DNA of 64,000 nucleotides. It comes from Mytilisepta virgata. Its lineage: Eukaryota > Mollusca > Bivalvia > Mytilida > Mytilidae. The DNA is taken from the NCBI GenBank assembly GCA_028015205.1, contig CM051520.1, forward strand, positions 66,224,694-66,288,693, in the 5' to 3' direction. Of the stretch, positions 1 through 12,794 are shown one piece after another. A model generated the notes under the pieces. That model worked only from the letters and a program-made list of their open reading frames with translations, made no database searches and was not told the DNA's origin. Within the stretch, counting starts at the first letter, position 1; every line of letters starts with the position of its first letter. The translations under genes were made by a program, and so were the position numbers.

Positions 1-1077
1 TTTAAAGTAAAAACCAGCGATCACCGTGTTGGTTATCATATTGTTTTGGCTTTTATAGAAGTGTGTTTTATACACGAGAGGGTCATGGCAGATAAGGGGA
101 ATTTTTGGTATTTGTCTTATGTTCTGTTTTATGTTATCTTAAGCCTGCTGTTCTGTCGATTGGACGGCATTAATTGATTTGTATGTCATTGTTGACCCTT
201 CCTGTTACCCATTGTGTTGTTTTTTTATCCATAGGAACAAAATGGCTGTTACAATTCGTTGTCCAAACTCTAGAAACCTCAGTTTGTGGATTGGAATTTT
301 GGCATGAAAAATTGAAAATATAAAAAATGTGAAATTAACACCCCAAACAGATCAATGAATTTCTAAAAAACAACATTATTTTGAACATATTTTTTTCGCA
401 AAGTGTATGCTTGGTGCAAGACGGATGTAAGACTTAATTTAAAATAGTTTTTTTGTGAACGAGTTATCTCCCTTTATATTGAAAATCAAATAGAAAAAAT
501 ATTTTGGTTTCTCTCGAGACTTAATTGGACAAATTAAGATAATTGTGTTACAACCGGGGTAATTTTATCTACAATATTATAGGACAATTCAAGTTTATTA
601 AGATAAATGAATTATGAAAAAAATCTTGAACAGTAGAATTATTTTGGATTAAAATGTTTTGGCTAAGGTTCAACTGAGGGTTCAAATTTGTGATGCCATT
701 TCAATGTCATTTAACTTTATGAGGAAAGAAACAATTACCCAAAGCACGTTAAAATCTCCTTTGTAGATTAACCTAAGTTGTTATGATGACTAATGTAATA
801 ATCAAATATATTTAAACAAAATCCATAACCCAGAACAAAAGAGCTGGTGAACAGCTGCCAGGGTGTAACATCTATCGATTTTTACCTACTATAAAATTAA
901 ATAGAAGCAAAGTATTGACACTTCTCGACTCACAGGTGTCAAAAAATTGTCGAAAATCATACCAGCCGTGAAGAGGAATAATCATATTTAGGAAGTCAAA
1001 TTTAGTTAAAAAAACAATAGAGTAATATTTGTCACCATAGAAGGAATTCAATCATCTTTAATTATTTTTTCACCTAC
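1..1077. other. Presumed intron 4 of gene A, no features seen
   Basis: AT-rich sequence with no convincing exon, tRNA or terminal repeat. By analogy with gene B the next exons of gene A (cysteine segment, stalk, helix) should lie further left. Confidence 0.5.
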
Positions 1078-1224
1078 CGTCTTTCTGTAGTGTGCTGTAA
1101 TCTATGTTATTTATCTGTGTATTGTAGGTACAGAATGTTTCACAAACTGGGTCTGTATCTAAATGATTTGTACCAGCTGCAGGACTGTATATTCTCTGTC
1201 CAGGATACACACTGTTGTCTTTAT
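1078..1224 (-). CDS. Gene A exon 4
   Basis: 147 nt, with an ATATTATTAG acceptor and a GTAGGT donor. It encodes KDNSVYPGQRIYSP, then DTDPVCETFC and IDYSTLQKD. Length and phases equal those of gene B exon 4, but the sequence has diverged more than exon 3. Confidence 0.8.
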
Positions 1225-4200
1225 CTAATAATATTGAGAAAATCTATTGTGCAAATGTACAAGTTTCTTTGTTCGCTATACGTATCAGTTCTAGCAGTAT
1301 ACTGAACTTCATGCACTCAATTATTTTTTGTAGATAAAATTTAATGGACAGAACTATATTTGTTAGCCTTCTATTACCTTGGTTTTGTTTAACAATATAC
1401 ATTTACCATTTTTGGTATATAATTTTAAAGGTAAAGAAGTCAAGAAATACCAAAGGGATATTCGAAGGAGGAGAAAATCTAAACGATTAACACAACTCCG
1501 GAAAACAACACAGACAAGACCAAAAAAGAATTCAAGCACTACAATTAAATACTATATGAACAACATGGATCCCACCAAAAATAACCGGGGTAATAGTCAG
1601 GTGCTCCCGAAGAGTAAGCAGTCTCTGCTTCCTGCAGGAAACCCGCCATGCTACCCATGTCAAATCCGGTACGGGAGGGGACAACATTAATGGAACAGGT
1701 CCATTTTCATTTGGGAAACGGTTTTTTCATACCTGTCAACCCAGTCATGATGACGTCCATAAAGGCCAAAGAATGCCTGATGATGTTAAAACGACAGACT
1801 GTCGATTCGACCTATATCGTGATTCGTCAATTCTTTGGGAAAAGGGTGGGTTGGGGTGCATGCAAAAAGGGAATTATCATAAACTTAGTACTAAATATAA
1901 TGGTTTTTGGAATGTGAACAACCTATATTTGCCCCCCCCCCCAGCCTATTAACCCATCATTCAAGTGCTATTCGAACGCAACCGACATGATCAGGTTTAC
2001 ACGGGAATGTAATATCCAGTCCGATATGTATTAATATATTATTAACACACCTCGCTTTTTGCGGTTGTTAGAATTTTTCAAATCAAATTAATGTATTCCA
2101 GATCCCTTAGTCTGTCCTTTTTATAGGTTGTTTAATCTTTATATTTTTTGCATTATATATATGGCATCATAATTAATATCTTTAAATGCATAGAACAAAA
2201 AATCTCTTCGCATTGTGCACACGGATGAGACAATTAAATGGGTCATCATTTGAAAGTGAAAAATATCTGAATGTCATCGATGCACTAAAAAAATCTATAA
2301 ATGGAAATTTATCAATGGACTTGAAATTCGTTTTTATCTGATCGATTTTTGTTTGTTTAATTACTATGGTAATTGGAACCTATATAGAAAGCATTCAATA
2401 ATACTATTGGTCCACAAAATGTAAAAAAAAAGAAAAAAAGTAGCAAACGACATCATAACAGTAGCAGATTCAGTTTCCATGACAGCGTCGAGGAAAGGTT
2501 TTATTGATGGAGGAAGCCGGAGGAAACCCAGGGGCGGGTCCAGGTGAGGGAGTAATGGGCGTACGCTCCCCCCTTTTTAAAAAAAACTATCGTGATCTGC
2601 TTATATTGTATTGAATATGGCAATTTAATATACCATAGACAATTAATGGAGAGAATTCGACATAAAAAATATCAAACCCTGACACTTTAACTATAAAATA
2701 TACATGCTCCAAAGCAGGAACCGTTACATTAGTGCATTTTACAATTATTTTATGTTTTTAGCACAAAAAAGGTCCAGAAAAGTTTTATTATACGCCCCCT
2801 TTCAAATATCCTGGAAACGCCCCTGAAACCATCGTCCTTAGACAGGAAAACTGATAATCCATGGTAATGAGGACTAGAGTCGAACGTACTTTTCAACTAG
2901 TCGGACTAAACTCACAATCTCACTGTTGACAGGCCAGTCATCAGTAGTTGTTATATCAAATATCGGAAAGAGAATACCGAAACGAAAAAAAAAAAAAAAA
3001 CAGTGGGAAAAGTCCGTGAGATTGACATCCAACGGCAAGACAAACTCATGAAAATGGACCATAAAAACAAATGCCACAAGTATACATGTATGAATTAAAT
3101 AATTTAAAACAAATTAGAGAGCACAGAATGTAATGCAATAATGTAAATTTCATACTATGTAGACAACTGACCTCTAAGTCTCTAAAACCAAATTTCAAAT
3201 CTTTAACAAAACTAATATGTAATAAAAGAGTTAATGACAAACTTCCTAGAACTTACCTGATAACAAGTAAAGATAATAGAGATCTTTCGTCACTTCTGTT
3301 AATTTCATACACATGTAAACCCAACGCACATCACCAAAGTCTGTATAAGAAATGTCACTTCTAAAATAAAAATAATACATGTACCATAAACAAGGTTCTT
3401 ACACTGTTGAGAGGCGTGACGAAAGTTTTTCCTATATATTAGCAATGTTTGCAACTATTAAGATGGATTTTCTCTTTTACCTTTTAAGCATGTAGCTGAC
3501 GAGTTATAAATACAGGAAATATGAACGAGGGTGCCGTGGTGTATAGTGGTTTGCGCATCGGACTAGGAAGCCAAATGTCCCTGGTTCGATTCCCGTTCTG
3601 GATGAAAAATATCAGGGATCAAATCTGCAACATCCTTAGCACGTTAAAGACTCTTCTGTAGATGTCGAAAAAAATTAGGCTAATATGCTCTCTCGCGCAC
3701 AACAAGTGGAGAGAGATTAGTACAAGATGGTATAACTTGTTTCCCAATCCACAATAAATAAATAAGTTTTAACTTTGCATAATAAAGTTTTATGCCATCT
3801 AATGAATAATGTTCAAAAACTGGAGATGTGTTATACAAGACATTTTCAGATATATAAAATCAGTTTTGCTGCAAACCAAGTGACAACTTACAAGAAAAAA
3901 ACAGTTACTAAACCCAATAAAAAACTGTAGTTTCATTATATTTCGCTGGACACCAATGGTTTTGGTTTGACCGGATATGCATGAATCGAGAACGGTTCAC
4001 TATACGATTTTATTAGTTTTTTTGTTGTTAAACATTTTAAAACCATGAAATTCATTATCCGGAAAAAGTATTTATGAAATCACGCAAAATTAGTACCCAC
4101 ATCGGACTGTCACATCTATTTGTTTCGTAAACTATTGTCTTACAGTTTGTTTATTGAAATTATTTTATCATCTGGGCATTGAAATCGAACAAAATGAAAT

Positions 4201-5270
4201 CAAAAATAGAAAATCATTCCAAATCGAAATAAAGTATACAGTCTATGTCCGGCGAAAGTTAGCTAGCACAACGGCGTCCAATTGAAAGCCCGTTTTGACC
4301 CTTACTGGCTGTAAAAATGGTATCAACGGATTTCCAGCTTTGTTGTGAAATAAATTAACATCTGCACCTGATATTGTCCCAGAAATAACTCGTAAGCTGC
4401 CTTTTTATAAAGAAAGGATGATAAAAATTTACTGTCATGACACCTGATATGATACATTTTTGTGGATGAGTGTCACAATAATGTAAATCTATAAACATGA
4501 ACACATTCTGAAAAATTGGTTATTTTGTTTTTTCTTTAAAAACAATTAATCAAAAAAACAAAACAAGAAATAAAAACAATAACAATAAATAAATTAATAA
4601 ATAAAATATTTTTAAAAAAGACAAAAAATGAAAAAAATAACGTAAAATAAAATATATACTTTCAAAAGGAACATACAAAATAAATATTTTTTTCGAAAAA
4701 TAGAAAATAAATTTAATAAATAATATTTCAATTCACCCCTTAGCTCTTTTTCTACAATTATACATTCTGAATGAAATAAATATCAATATACATTTGTATA
4801 TTAATCTTATAGAAGTGTAAAATATCTCAATATATTTCAATCTGGTAAAATATAGTATCTTAAATCGATTATAAACACTTTCTAGCATTCTAGCATTCAG
4901 CGAAAGCTAACTTTTGGCTTTCAAAGAAACAGTCTGTAAAAAGGGCTCTCAAATTAAACACTAGGTAGCTACCAATGTCAGGAATTTGAACACTACCAGC
5001 TTTTTGTCACCATCGCGTTAAACTTTAGCGATACAGGGATGGTATTATATTCTTACCTCATGACTACTACTGTCTCTTGGTTTGAAAGTGAAAGGTTTGC
5101 AAAGCAGCTAAAACTGTTCAACTTAGTTCCCTGTGCATTTATCCAGTCTGATCCACTAGAAAATTTTGAAGTGCCGACAGTTAATTCCAGTGACCTGGGC
5201 CCTGAACTTGTGGTTGTGTTGTATATCCAGTTCCCGTTCTGTAGGGAGGTTGGTATCGTACATAAGGAAT
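1078..5270 (-). CDS. Gene A: paralogue of gene B, partial (exons 2-4 only visible)
   Basis: Three exons (5270-5057, 3360-3257, 1224-1078) match exons 2, 3 and 4 of gene B in order, length (214 vs 211, 104, 147 nt), phase (1/2/1/1) and motifs: SLQNGNWIYNTT, SFSCF, VYMCMKLTEVT, YYLYLLS, PVCETFC and YSTLQK. The Asp-Cys that opens the gene B mature protein is Asp-Ser here, so one ectodomain cysteine is missing. The 3' exons with stalk, helix and stop would lie left of position 1. The signal-peptide exon should lie between 5270 and gene B but was not found; it may be short and diverged, or lost. Intron 2 is only 1.7 kb, against 24.7 kb in gene B. The two genes are head-to-tail tandem duplicates. 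Confidence 0.75.
1430..1690 (+). repeat. Dispersed repeat copy in gene A intron 3
   Basis: This stretch recurs in reverse orientation at about 38411-38670. Both contain the AAGAAATACCAAAGGGATAT block followed about 120-170 bp later by a CCTGCAGGA block. Short open frames cross both copies (VKKYQRDIRRR in each), but they are interrupted and look like remnants of a mobile repeat rather than a gene. Confidence 0.6.
2529..2825. mobile_element. 297-bp non-autonomous TIR element (hAT-like ends) in gene A intron 2-3 area
   Basis: The ends are imperfect inverted repeats, CAGGGGCGGGTCCAGG on the left and the complement of CAGGGGCGTTTCCAGG on the right. The element is flanked on both sides by AAACC, a candidate target duplication. 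There is no coding capacity. CAGGGGCG ends resemble those of hAT elements, but hAT duplications are usually 8 bp, so the class is uncertain. Confidence 0.6.
3257..3360 (-). CDS. Gene A exon 3
   Basis: 104 nt, with a TTTATTTTAG acceptor and a GTAAGT donor. AG from exon 2 plus A gives Arg, then SDISYTDFGDVRW, VYMCMKLTEVT, YYLYLLS. The last 92 bases are nearly identical to gene B exon 3. Confidence 0.85.
3530..3766 (+). mobile_element. tRNA-derived SINE
   Basis: The head is tRNA-like, with an A-box-like stretch (GTGGTGTATAGTGG, about 3536-3549) and a canonical B box GGTTCGATTCC (3593-3603). A non-tRNA body follows and the tail is AATAAATAAATAAG. The lack of a foldable acceptor stem and the long body argue against a functional tRNA gene. 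Confidence 0.72.
4480..4780. other. A-rich low-complexity stretch
   Basis: Runs of AAATAAATAAA and related simple sequence lie between gene A exons 2 and 3. No coding signal seen. Confidence 0.6.
5057..5270 (-). CDS. Gene A exon 2: N-terminal half of ectodomain
   Basis: 214 nt, with a TTGTTTTTAG acceptor and a GTAAGA donor. It encodes SLCTIPTSLQNGNWIYNTT, later WINAQGTKLNSFSCFANLS, and ends ETVVVM plus AG. It is open on the minus strand with no stop and has the same phases as 51932-52142. Confidence 0.83.
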
Positions 5271-5623
5271 CTAAAAACAATTCCACAAGCGTTTTTGTTC
5301 AGTCACATTCATATTAATGAGAGAGATTACGCCAAGTTATAAAATGTATCAGTTCTGACTTCGAAATAACATAAGCAAGAATCTAACTGAAAGACTTGGA
5401 AAAAAGGAGCGAAATTAACTTAAACTAGAGGTACAGTATTCGACCTGTTATATCAATACAATTACAATACAAGTATTTCGGTTAAAAAAATGGATAACAG
5501 AAAAGGACATAGAGTTGCGACCCGTCATAACCTCTCGTCCAAGTTCACTTACAGAGCAGTTCGGAGAACTACTCTAAGTTAACTTAGATCAGTCAGGAAG
5601 AAGAATATTTGTGGTCAGGAAGT

Positions 5624-5722
5624 AGAACAGCTCTGGTCAAGAATTAGAGCAGTCCTGGTCCACCACATGCTTTTTAGAACAGCTCTGGTCAAGAATTAGA
5701 GCATTCCTGTTCCACGACTGCT
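5624..5722. repeat. Short tandem duplication, 52-bp period
   Basis: A 28-bp block beginning AGAACAGCTCTGGTC occurs at 5624 and 5676. Degenerate relatives (GGTCTAGAC, TGTTCTAGAC) recur at 6150-6290. Confidence 0.6.
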
Positions 5723-5729
5723 TTTGCGA

Positions 5730-8700
5730 CGATATCACTTCATTTCATCAATTGTATGCGAATGATCTGGACATGTAAATACGCCACCTGTGAAATAAAA
5801 TAGACCGACTCCCTACGGCTGCGAAAAAGATTTGTTTGTAAATTCCGATATGCTGCTTCGTGATTATTTTCTTTTTTCCTTTTTTATTCTCAAGTGTGGT
5901 AGTTTGACCTTGGATGTGTTATTCGTTTGTTAAAGATGCATAAAAATACTCCAATCACGCATCACGAAAATAGCCTCGCCTTGCCCCCCCCCAAACCCTT
6001 CCAAAAAAATAAAATAAAAATGCCAAAATTACCACTTGATCATCGGCTTTATTTCAATGTTGTATATTTATTTATAGTGTTACAAAACTCCTTTACTGAA
6101 ACTTTAAGTTGGGAGATTTCTTATGCATTCTAAATCCTGATTGTTATTAGAACTGGTCTAGACTATGACTGGTTATAGAACTGTTCTAGACCATGACAGG
6201 TTAGAGCTGTTATTGACCATGAGAGCTTAAAGCAGTCAGAATCGGTGAGGATTCTGTTCTAGAGCAGTCAGTATTCTATTCTATTATATGTCAATAATTC
6301 TTTATATATGACCTCTCTCTTTGGTTCTAAAACAATTTTCAAAATTCAGCCCATGTTCATGATTGTGTTTATGCTCACATGCAGCTTCCTGAAGATGGCG
6401 TTTTGCAAATTGGTGTAAAAGTCACAAGCAAATCGTGTCATTCTTTCTTACGATACATGACTGTATCTTTCCTTCTTTTCTACATTTTTCAATATCCTAT
6501 CGTACATAGCGGTCACATATAAGAAAAACTCATATTATTTATATTATTTTTAAGAGTTAAAAGCTTTAACTCAAGACACGTGGATAGAGATACAACACCG
6601 CTTTGTTCATAAAATTTTCGTATATATCCTGGTCTGTATTGATTTTGATTTTAACATGGATTTACAAGATATATTTGCTTAAATTTCGCACATTTCTTTT
6701 TACACAATCATGTAAAAATATCACAAGAGAACGAATGCCGGGGAAAGTTGCTGTGATTTTAAGTTGCAGAAAAAACATTTTTCACGCCGGTACATATTTA
6801 ATATTTCAAAGGCGACCGGAATTTAACTTATTTTTCTAATATTTAAATGCATCCATTTAAAACGGAATAGAATTGCAAATACAAAATAAAAATCTCTGAT
6901 TGATATGCGATATTTGAACTATTACAGAATGAATCTAACCATCAAAGCACGTAATGTAATATATCCAAAAATATTACGAATTTCTAACATCCCAAAAATA
7001 ATTAATAACAAACGCTTTTTTTTGTTCAGTATCTTTTGTAGGACATCAAATATTAAGTTTGTCTTTTTCAAGAGTTGGACACCCTTCTTATGTCCTACGT
7101 TGTTATCAGATGGTACAAATACAGATCCCGAGATCTTTCGATTCTGGAAAAGAGAATTTCGGTGTTATTTGGATAATTTTCAGTTTTAGATATAAAACAA
7201 ATAATTCAATTATTTGCGTGACGTCTTGACGCCAAGAAGTGTAGAAGTCATTTTGCACAGCAGTGATGAGAACAGTATCGTTGGTATTTTTTCCTCTATC
7301 TCTCAAATCTAAGTAGATTAGATCTCATACACCTTGTCTAAAGACAACCAGGATATTCTTTATACTATAACTATGAGAACAAAATTGCCCGGAGAAAACA
7401 CAAATTAAAGCAGAGCGATGGACCATTTTAAAAGGACGTCCATTCATGGTTTATATGATCTTACAACTAAATTAAACAAATTATTTAGGATGAACTTTGG
7501 AAATAAAGAAAAATAATTAACTCAAAAATTGTATTTGTGAAAAGTTTAAATTTGTTAAAATTGTTAAAAAAGGATATGGTGGATAAAATGTTTAGCACAA
7601 GATTGCCTATATTTATACAGAATTATGTGATATATAATATAGTACATGTAAGGTTCGGTGTAAAATTTAAAACTCTCTTCATATTTAGATAAACTGTCAC
7701 TTTGTAAATTTGTTCAACCGAATACTACAATTGTTCAACTTGTTATGAAAATTTATGTTAATTATTTTCCCAAGCTTTTATGTAGAAATGGTCCGACTAC
7801 AAAGATAATTGAAAGGTATTTGAATAAGCTAAGGCGTGTTAACGTGTACGTATACATTTAATTTATAACTGCTTAGAAGGGAAATAGATTCAAATACATA
7901 TAAATTTTCATTTCAGGTTTTCGTCTGAATTCTCATTGATAAATACAATCATGACAATTATTTGTGTTAATTATCTTTGGTTTGCCTTTTGTTTTTTCTA
8001 TTTGTTCTTTATGGTTTCATCTTCTTATTTGTTATCAATAACTTGTCCTGTCTTAGGATTTTGGTCTTGTGCAGCTTAAGCTGAAATTTATTCACTGAAC
8101 TTCGAGAACAGACCCCCTTCCATTCTTTATTTAAATGGAGATATTTATTAAACGCCCTATAAAATGCAAAGAGGGGCTAAAGACATGTAAATAAAACTGA
8201 CAGTTACAATATTATCTTAAACGGCCCAAAACTTGCTAACATTAACCTGTCCTGTTTTTGAAGGGGACTATAATTTTCTGTATAAAAGTGGTAAATATAT
8301 CAATTCAGTGGTTTAGACATATGCACTGTAGACGAAAAAATAAATTAAATCCATGTTCTTTCTCTAGCAATTATTTTATATTTAATTTCACTATTACCGT
8401 AAAGAGAACATTTGATATTTGTATTATTGTATTTTTTAAAAGTGTCACGCACCAATTTTTCACATTTAAATGACTTTCATTTTATCACATACTTTCATAA
8501 TAACATGAAGTGTAACTAGATATCCCAAAAATTATCACACTTTATCAAAGAATAATATTATAATAAAAATTCCTGCATACATTATTGAAAGCTATGATTT
8601 TTATGCAGCCAGTTACCATCGGCCAACGCCCGTGTACATGTACGATACTCGCCTCGTGTTCAAAATCCGGTTTTATCTATTTTTAAACGCAGTTTATAAC

Positions 8701-9098
8701 AATCAAGTAAGCCTCGTATAGTATTTAAATGAAAAAATAAGGTTTTAAAAAATAATCTATACTTGCCCGAAGTAGTAAGGAATATTAAGACAGAAAATAG
8801 AGAAAATCCATGTTTTGTCATATCCATTTTCAGAACAAAAACGAAAAATTGTGTTTCTCATGACTTTACGGTTCACGACATCTTAATAGTATGACGTATA
8901 TCAAAAATACTATTTCAATGTACAAATTGGTTTTATGATCAATTATAAAAAAATATGTATAAAGGTAAAAGAACACACCTTAAGGTCATGAACGTTGTCT
9001 TGCAAGCGTGACTCATTTTTTTTAATTCGGATATAAAAGAATTATGCATTGAATATACCCTTGTGGACTCAAGCCCGATAGGGGTGTATCCCATTTAT
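5730..9098. other. Intergenic between gene A and gene B, no gene recognised
   Basis: AT-rich; open frames are short and lack splice-phase or homology support. The missing first exon of gene A is expected somewhere between 5270 and about 15 kb. Confidence 0.5.
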
Positions 9099-9258
9099 TT
9101 AAGGATTGACCGTATTTTCTTTTCAATCTATGAAGAAATAACCTCAATCACGTGGTGCACACTGAATAACCCGCGTAGCAGGTTTTTTAAAGTGTGCACC
9201 ATGTGCAATGAGGTTATTTCGAATAGACTGAAAACATAATTACAGTCAATCCTTATAA
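9099..9258. mobile_element. Foldback (MITE-like) element, about 160 bp
   Basis: Two arms of about 65 nt are near-complementary: AAGGATTGACCG, GAAATAACCTCAATCACGTG and GTGCACACT on the left are mirrored on the right by AGTGTGCACCATGTG, CAATGAGGTTATTTC and CAGTCAATCCTT. A short GC-rich loop separates them. No coding content. Confidence 0.7.
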
Positions 9259-9463
9259 TTTAATTCCAACGGATGTTTTTACGTCTAAAACGCTAGGATT
9301 GCCTTGAAACGTGAAATGTGAAAACGAACATTTAGTCTCTGATCAACCTCCGACGCAAGGGTTCGGCTTTCCGAACATTCCCGAAGTTCTCTGAGCTTGT
9401 GAGTTTCGATCCTTGCTTGGAAGTTGGTCTATGATATGATAGACGAAAAAAAATGACCAATCA

Positions 9464-10133
9464 AATATTGTTTAGTTTTATAAAAAAAAACCATCTACAA
9501 ACCAGAGATTACCTCTTCTTAAGAAAAACCTGTTATTTGTAACTTAACGATGGAATTTGCAAATTCAGGCCTTTTCAAGATTGATTGATTGATATATCTG
9601 AGGTTTGACGCCTCTTTCTTTGCACTTGGCTATATTGTGGCGACCAGTTGTCATTGGCGAAAGGAGTTGGAGATTCCGGAGAGAACCACCGACCTGCTAT
9701 AAAACACTAGCCATCCTTGTCAGTGAAAATCGAGCACACCTCGCCAAAAGCTGGTTTCAAACTCCCGAACTAAAGTACTGACGAACTAGTGAACATTAGA
9801 AGTTAAACGAACAATTTAAGAACACCCCCACCACGGCCGCAGTAAAATTTGGGCGTTGTATATAATAATTCTTTGAAACAGTTTTGTTACACAGGATTTG
9901 CACATTTCGTCGATTTACGTCTCATCAGTTGTGATCAAGGCCTAAAATGTTGAATTCCAAAACAACAATCCAAAAGGTTGAACAGAGAATTGAAAAATAC
10001 CAAAATGACCAGAAGGGGTAAGCCAAAACCATTTAAGGACAGAGCTTTGCACGAGGGAGATATAACTCTCAGAGTGGATAAACATACTACTGCTTTATAA
10101 ACCATGTCCAATGCCACAAATCATGTGCGGCTA
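9464..10133 (-). repeat. Left arm of a 670-bp inverted repeat
   Basis: Reverse complement of 11484-12155 with few differences. It contains the reading frame with FGLPLLVILVFFNSLF that recurs in each copy, and TGATGAGACGTAAATCGACG on the complementary strand. This looks like a dispersed repeat present three times here. Confidence 0.8.
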
Positions 10134-11483
10134 TATCCAATATTAAATTATATCATGATACTCTGAAAAATGCATATGATAGTTTTTAATAATCTAAAAA
10201 GGGGGGGGGGGGTCTTTCATGCAGGAAGATCACTTTATGGAAAAATAAACTATGATAAATGCAAAATATCTGGTTACATTTTATGACATCATTATATAAA
10301 TAATATAATACTAATACTGACGGGCGCTTTCACATATCATTTAATGATTCTAAACTGCATCTTAATTGTTAAAATATACAAAATGATATATAGAGCATTT
10401 TTTGAAAAGAGAAAACAGATAAAATGTTTTAGATTACCTTTTTACGACTTGACATTTAATAACTTGGGGTTTTATATAAAATTATGGTACTATTTCGGAA
10501 CCCTGTCAGTTTTTTGCATCGATGGTGCAGTCAAGATCTGAGGCATCAGATGGAATAGGATTTACGCTTCACACTAAACGACTTCAAACCGACGTACACT
10601 GTTGCACTGACTGTAAATGTAAAAGAATTGAACAATAAAATGATTTCTCAGTGTCATATGAGCGATTACTTGAGTTAAGTTAGTCGTGTCAGTTAAAAAT
10701 ATAAAATCTGGAAGAAAAAATATATTTTTCTTTATCTATGGAGCATGAACCACAACTTACAATTATATTCTTTATTCAAGAATGTCCTGCTTGCAAGCGA
10801 AACTAAACCTCATTTATTACTGGATATTTTTCTTGTACTTTTGTCAAAATATTTTGATTTTTCCATTTTCAACATTTCATGAATATTAATTTATCACAAA
10901 CATTTATATGCAAAATTATACACAACAGGGAAATGTCAAAAAATGAAAAAAGGAGCCCTGACTAACGATGATCATTTATATTTTATGAATAAAACTTACC
11001 TTATGACGGTCTAGCATGATATCACGGTCTAAATTCAAATTCGTTTCATAAAAATGTCACCGTAAAATAGTAAGTTTTAGTACAAGTATGTTGCAGTAAG
11101 GTGTACTTGTTAGTCTTGTGTGTTTTTTTTAATTTTGGTTCATTTTTATGTTTCGGGGTTTAGTATGCCGTCCATTTTGCTGAACTAGTATACATTATTG
11201 TTTAGGGGCCAGTGAAGCCCGCTTCCTGGTGCGGGATTTTCTCGCTACGTTGAAGACCCATTGGTAGCCTTAAGCTGTTTCCTGTCTTTGGTCGGGTTGT
11301 TGCCTCTTTGACACATTCCCCATTTCCATTCTCTATTCTATTCAGGTATTTCATGGGTTTTCCTCCATAACCATAGTGTTCCGCTAAATTATTAATTTTG
11401 TTCAAATAATTGATAATTTGAAGAAATCTGCCCGAGCAAACACCAACTTACCTCTTTTTCTCTGCTTCAAATCCGCGTCCCCT
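10134..11483. other. Loop between the inverted copies
   Basis: 1.35 kb of AT-rich DNA with a G-run at 10201-10212 and one dispersed repeat (11167-11336). No gene recognised. Confidence 0.6.
11167..11336 (+). repeat. 170-bp dispersed repeat, copy 1
   Basis: Matches 28194-28363 nearly throughout: it starts GCCGTCCATTT, contains TTTAGGGGCCAGTGAAGCCC and GGTCGGGTTGTTG, and ends TTTCCATTCTCTAT. I recall this sequence as common in mussel transcripts. Confidence 0.75.
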
Positions 11484-12155
11484 AGCCGCACATGATTTGT
11501 GACATTAGACACGGTTTATAAAGCAGTAGTATGTTTATCCACTCTGAGAGTTATATCTCCCTCGTGCAAAGCTCTGTCCTTAAATGGTTTTGGCTTACCC
11601 CTTCTGGTCATTTTGGTATTTTTCAATTCTCTGTTCAACCTTTTGGATTGTTGTTTTGGATTTCAACATTTTAGGCCTTGATCACAACTGATGAGACGTA
11701 AATCGACGAAATGCGCAAATCCTGTATAACAAAACTATTTCAAAGAATTATTATATACAACGCCCAAATTTTACTGCGGCCGTGGTGGGGGGTGTTCTTA
11801 AATTGTTCGTTCAACTTCTAATGTTCACTAGTTCGTCAGTACTTTAGTTCGGGAGTTTGAAACCAGCTTTTGGCGAGGTGTGCTCGATTTTCACTGACAA
11901 GGATGGCTAGTGTTTTATAGCAGGTCGGTGGTTCTCTCCGGAATCTCCGACTCCTTTCGCCAATGACAACTGGTCGCCACAATATAGCCAAGTGCAAAGA
12001 AAGAGGCGTCAAACCTCAGATATATCAATCAATCAATCTTGAAAAGGCCTGCATTTGCAAATTCCATCCTTAAGTTACAAATAACAGGTTTTTCTTAAGA
12101 AGAGGTAATCTCTGGTTTGTAGATGGTTTTTTTTTTTATAAAACTAAACAATATT
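11484..12155 (+). repeat. Right arm of the 670-bp inverted repeat
   Basis: Reverse-complement partner of 9464-10133. It carries a potential frame with the same FGLPLLVILVFFNSLF peptide at 11499-11681. Confidence 0.8.
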
Positions 12156-12794
12156 TTACACAACTTGGATCTACTTTTTTCTTCAAGTTAATAAGGTTTG
12201 GAGAAGGTTCTTCGGTAGAAATAAACAACATCGTACTGTTTTTTTCTTCTTCAGTTTACACGTGAGAGTTTATTTAGCTTGTATTGGATTGCATATTTAA
12301 TTCAACAGCTTCATCAAATTTGAACCTTATTCTTGAAGCCAACATAACATTCAATTCCTCAACATATCTACGCTGCCTCAAAATTAATTTAAATTGTGTG
12401 TATTAATACATGTTAATTTAAAAAATATTTTGAAACCATTTACAAACTAGAGTTACTGTGGTCTAGTGGCCCACAAATACCCCCCGCGCCAACTGCTTTG
12501 TAAACCTTTCCACATAATCTGTCCTTAAAGGACTATTGAAACCCCCCGATCATGCATCTGTTGAGCCTTCTGCACTTTAGAAAGTAAAAGCTGTAAGAGG
12601 AGTAGATGAAACAACCTGCAAAGTTTCAGACCATTGATTTAAAGCTGTAAGAGGATTTGATTAGATTGTAAAACATGCCGAGTCAAAATCTATGGGCGTA
12701 AAGTGCCGTGAAGATAAGTCAAAGTTCTTAAAGGGAGGGGGAAACATTTGCTGGAAAAAATGCTGGAAAAAAAACTCAAAAAATGTGGGCATAG

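Noticed and set aside
3530..3603. tRNA gene
   Set aside because: It has A and B boxes but no proper acceptor stem, and continues into a SINE body with an A/T-rich tail.
5039..5317. 92-codon plus-strand frame
   Set aside because: Shadow of gene A exon 2, which is supported on the minus strand by splice sites and a paralogue.
9935..10117. 60-codon frame with a hydrophobic run, repeated at 11499-11681
   Set aside because: It is part of a dispersed repeat present three times; no start context, splice phase or domain supports a gene.
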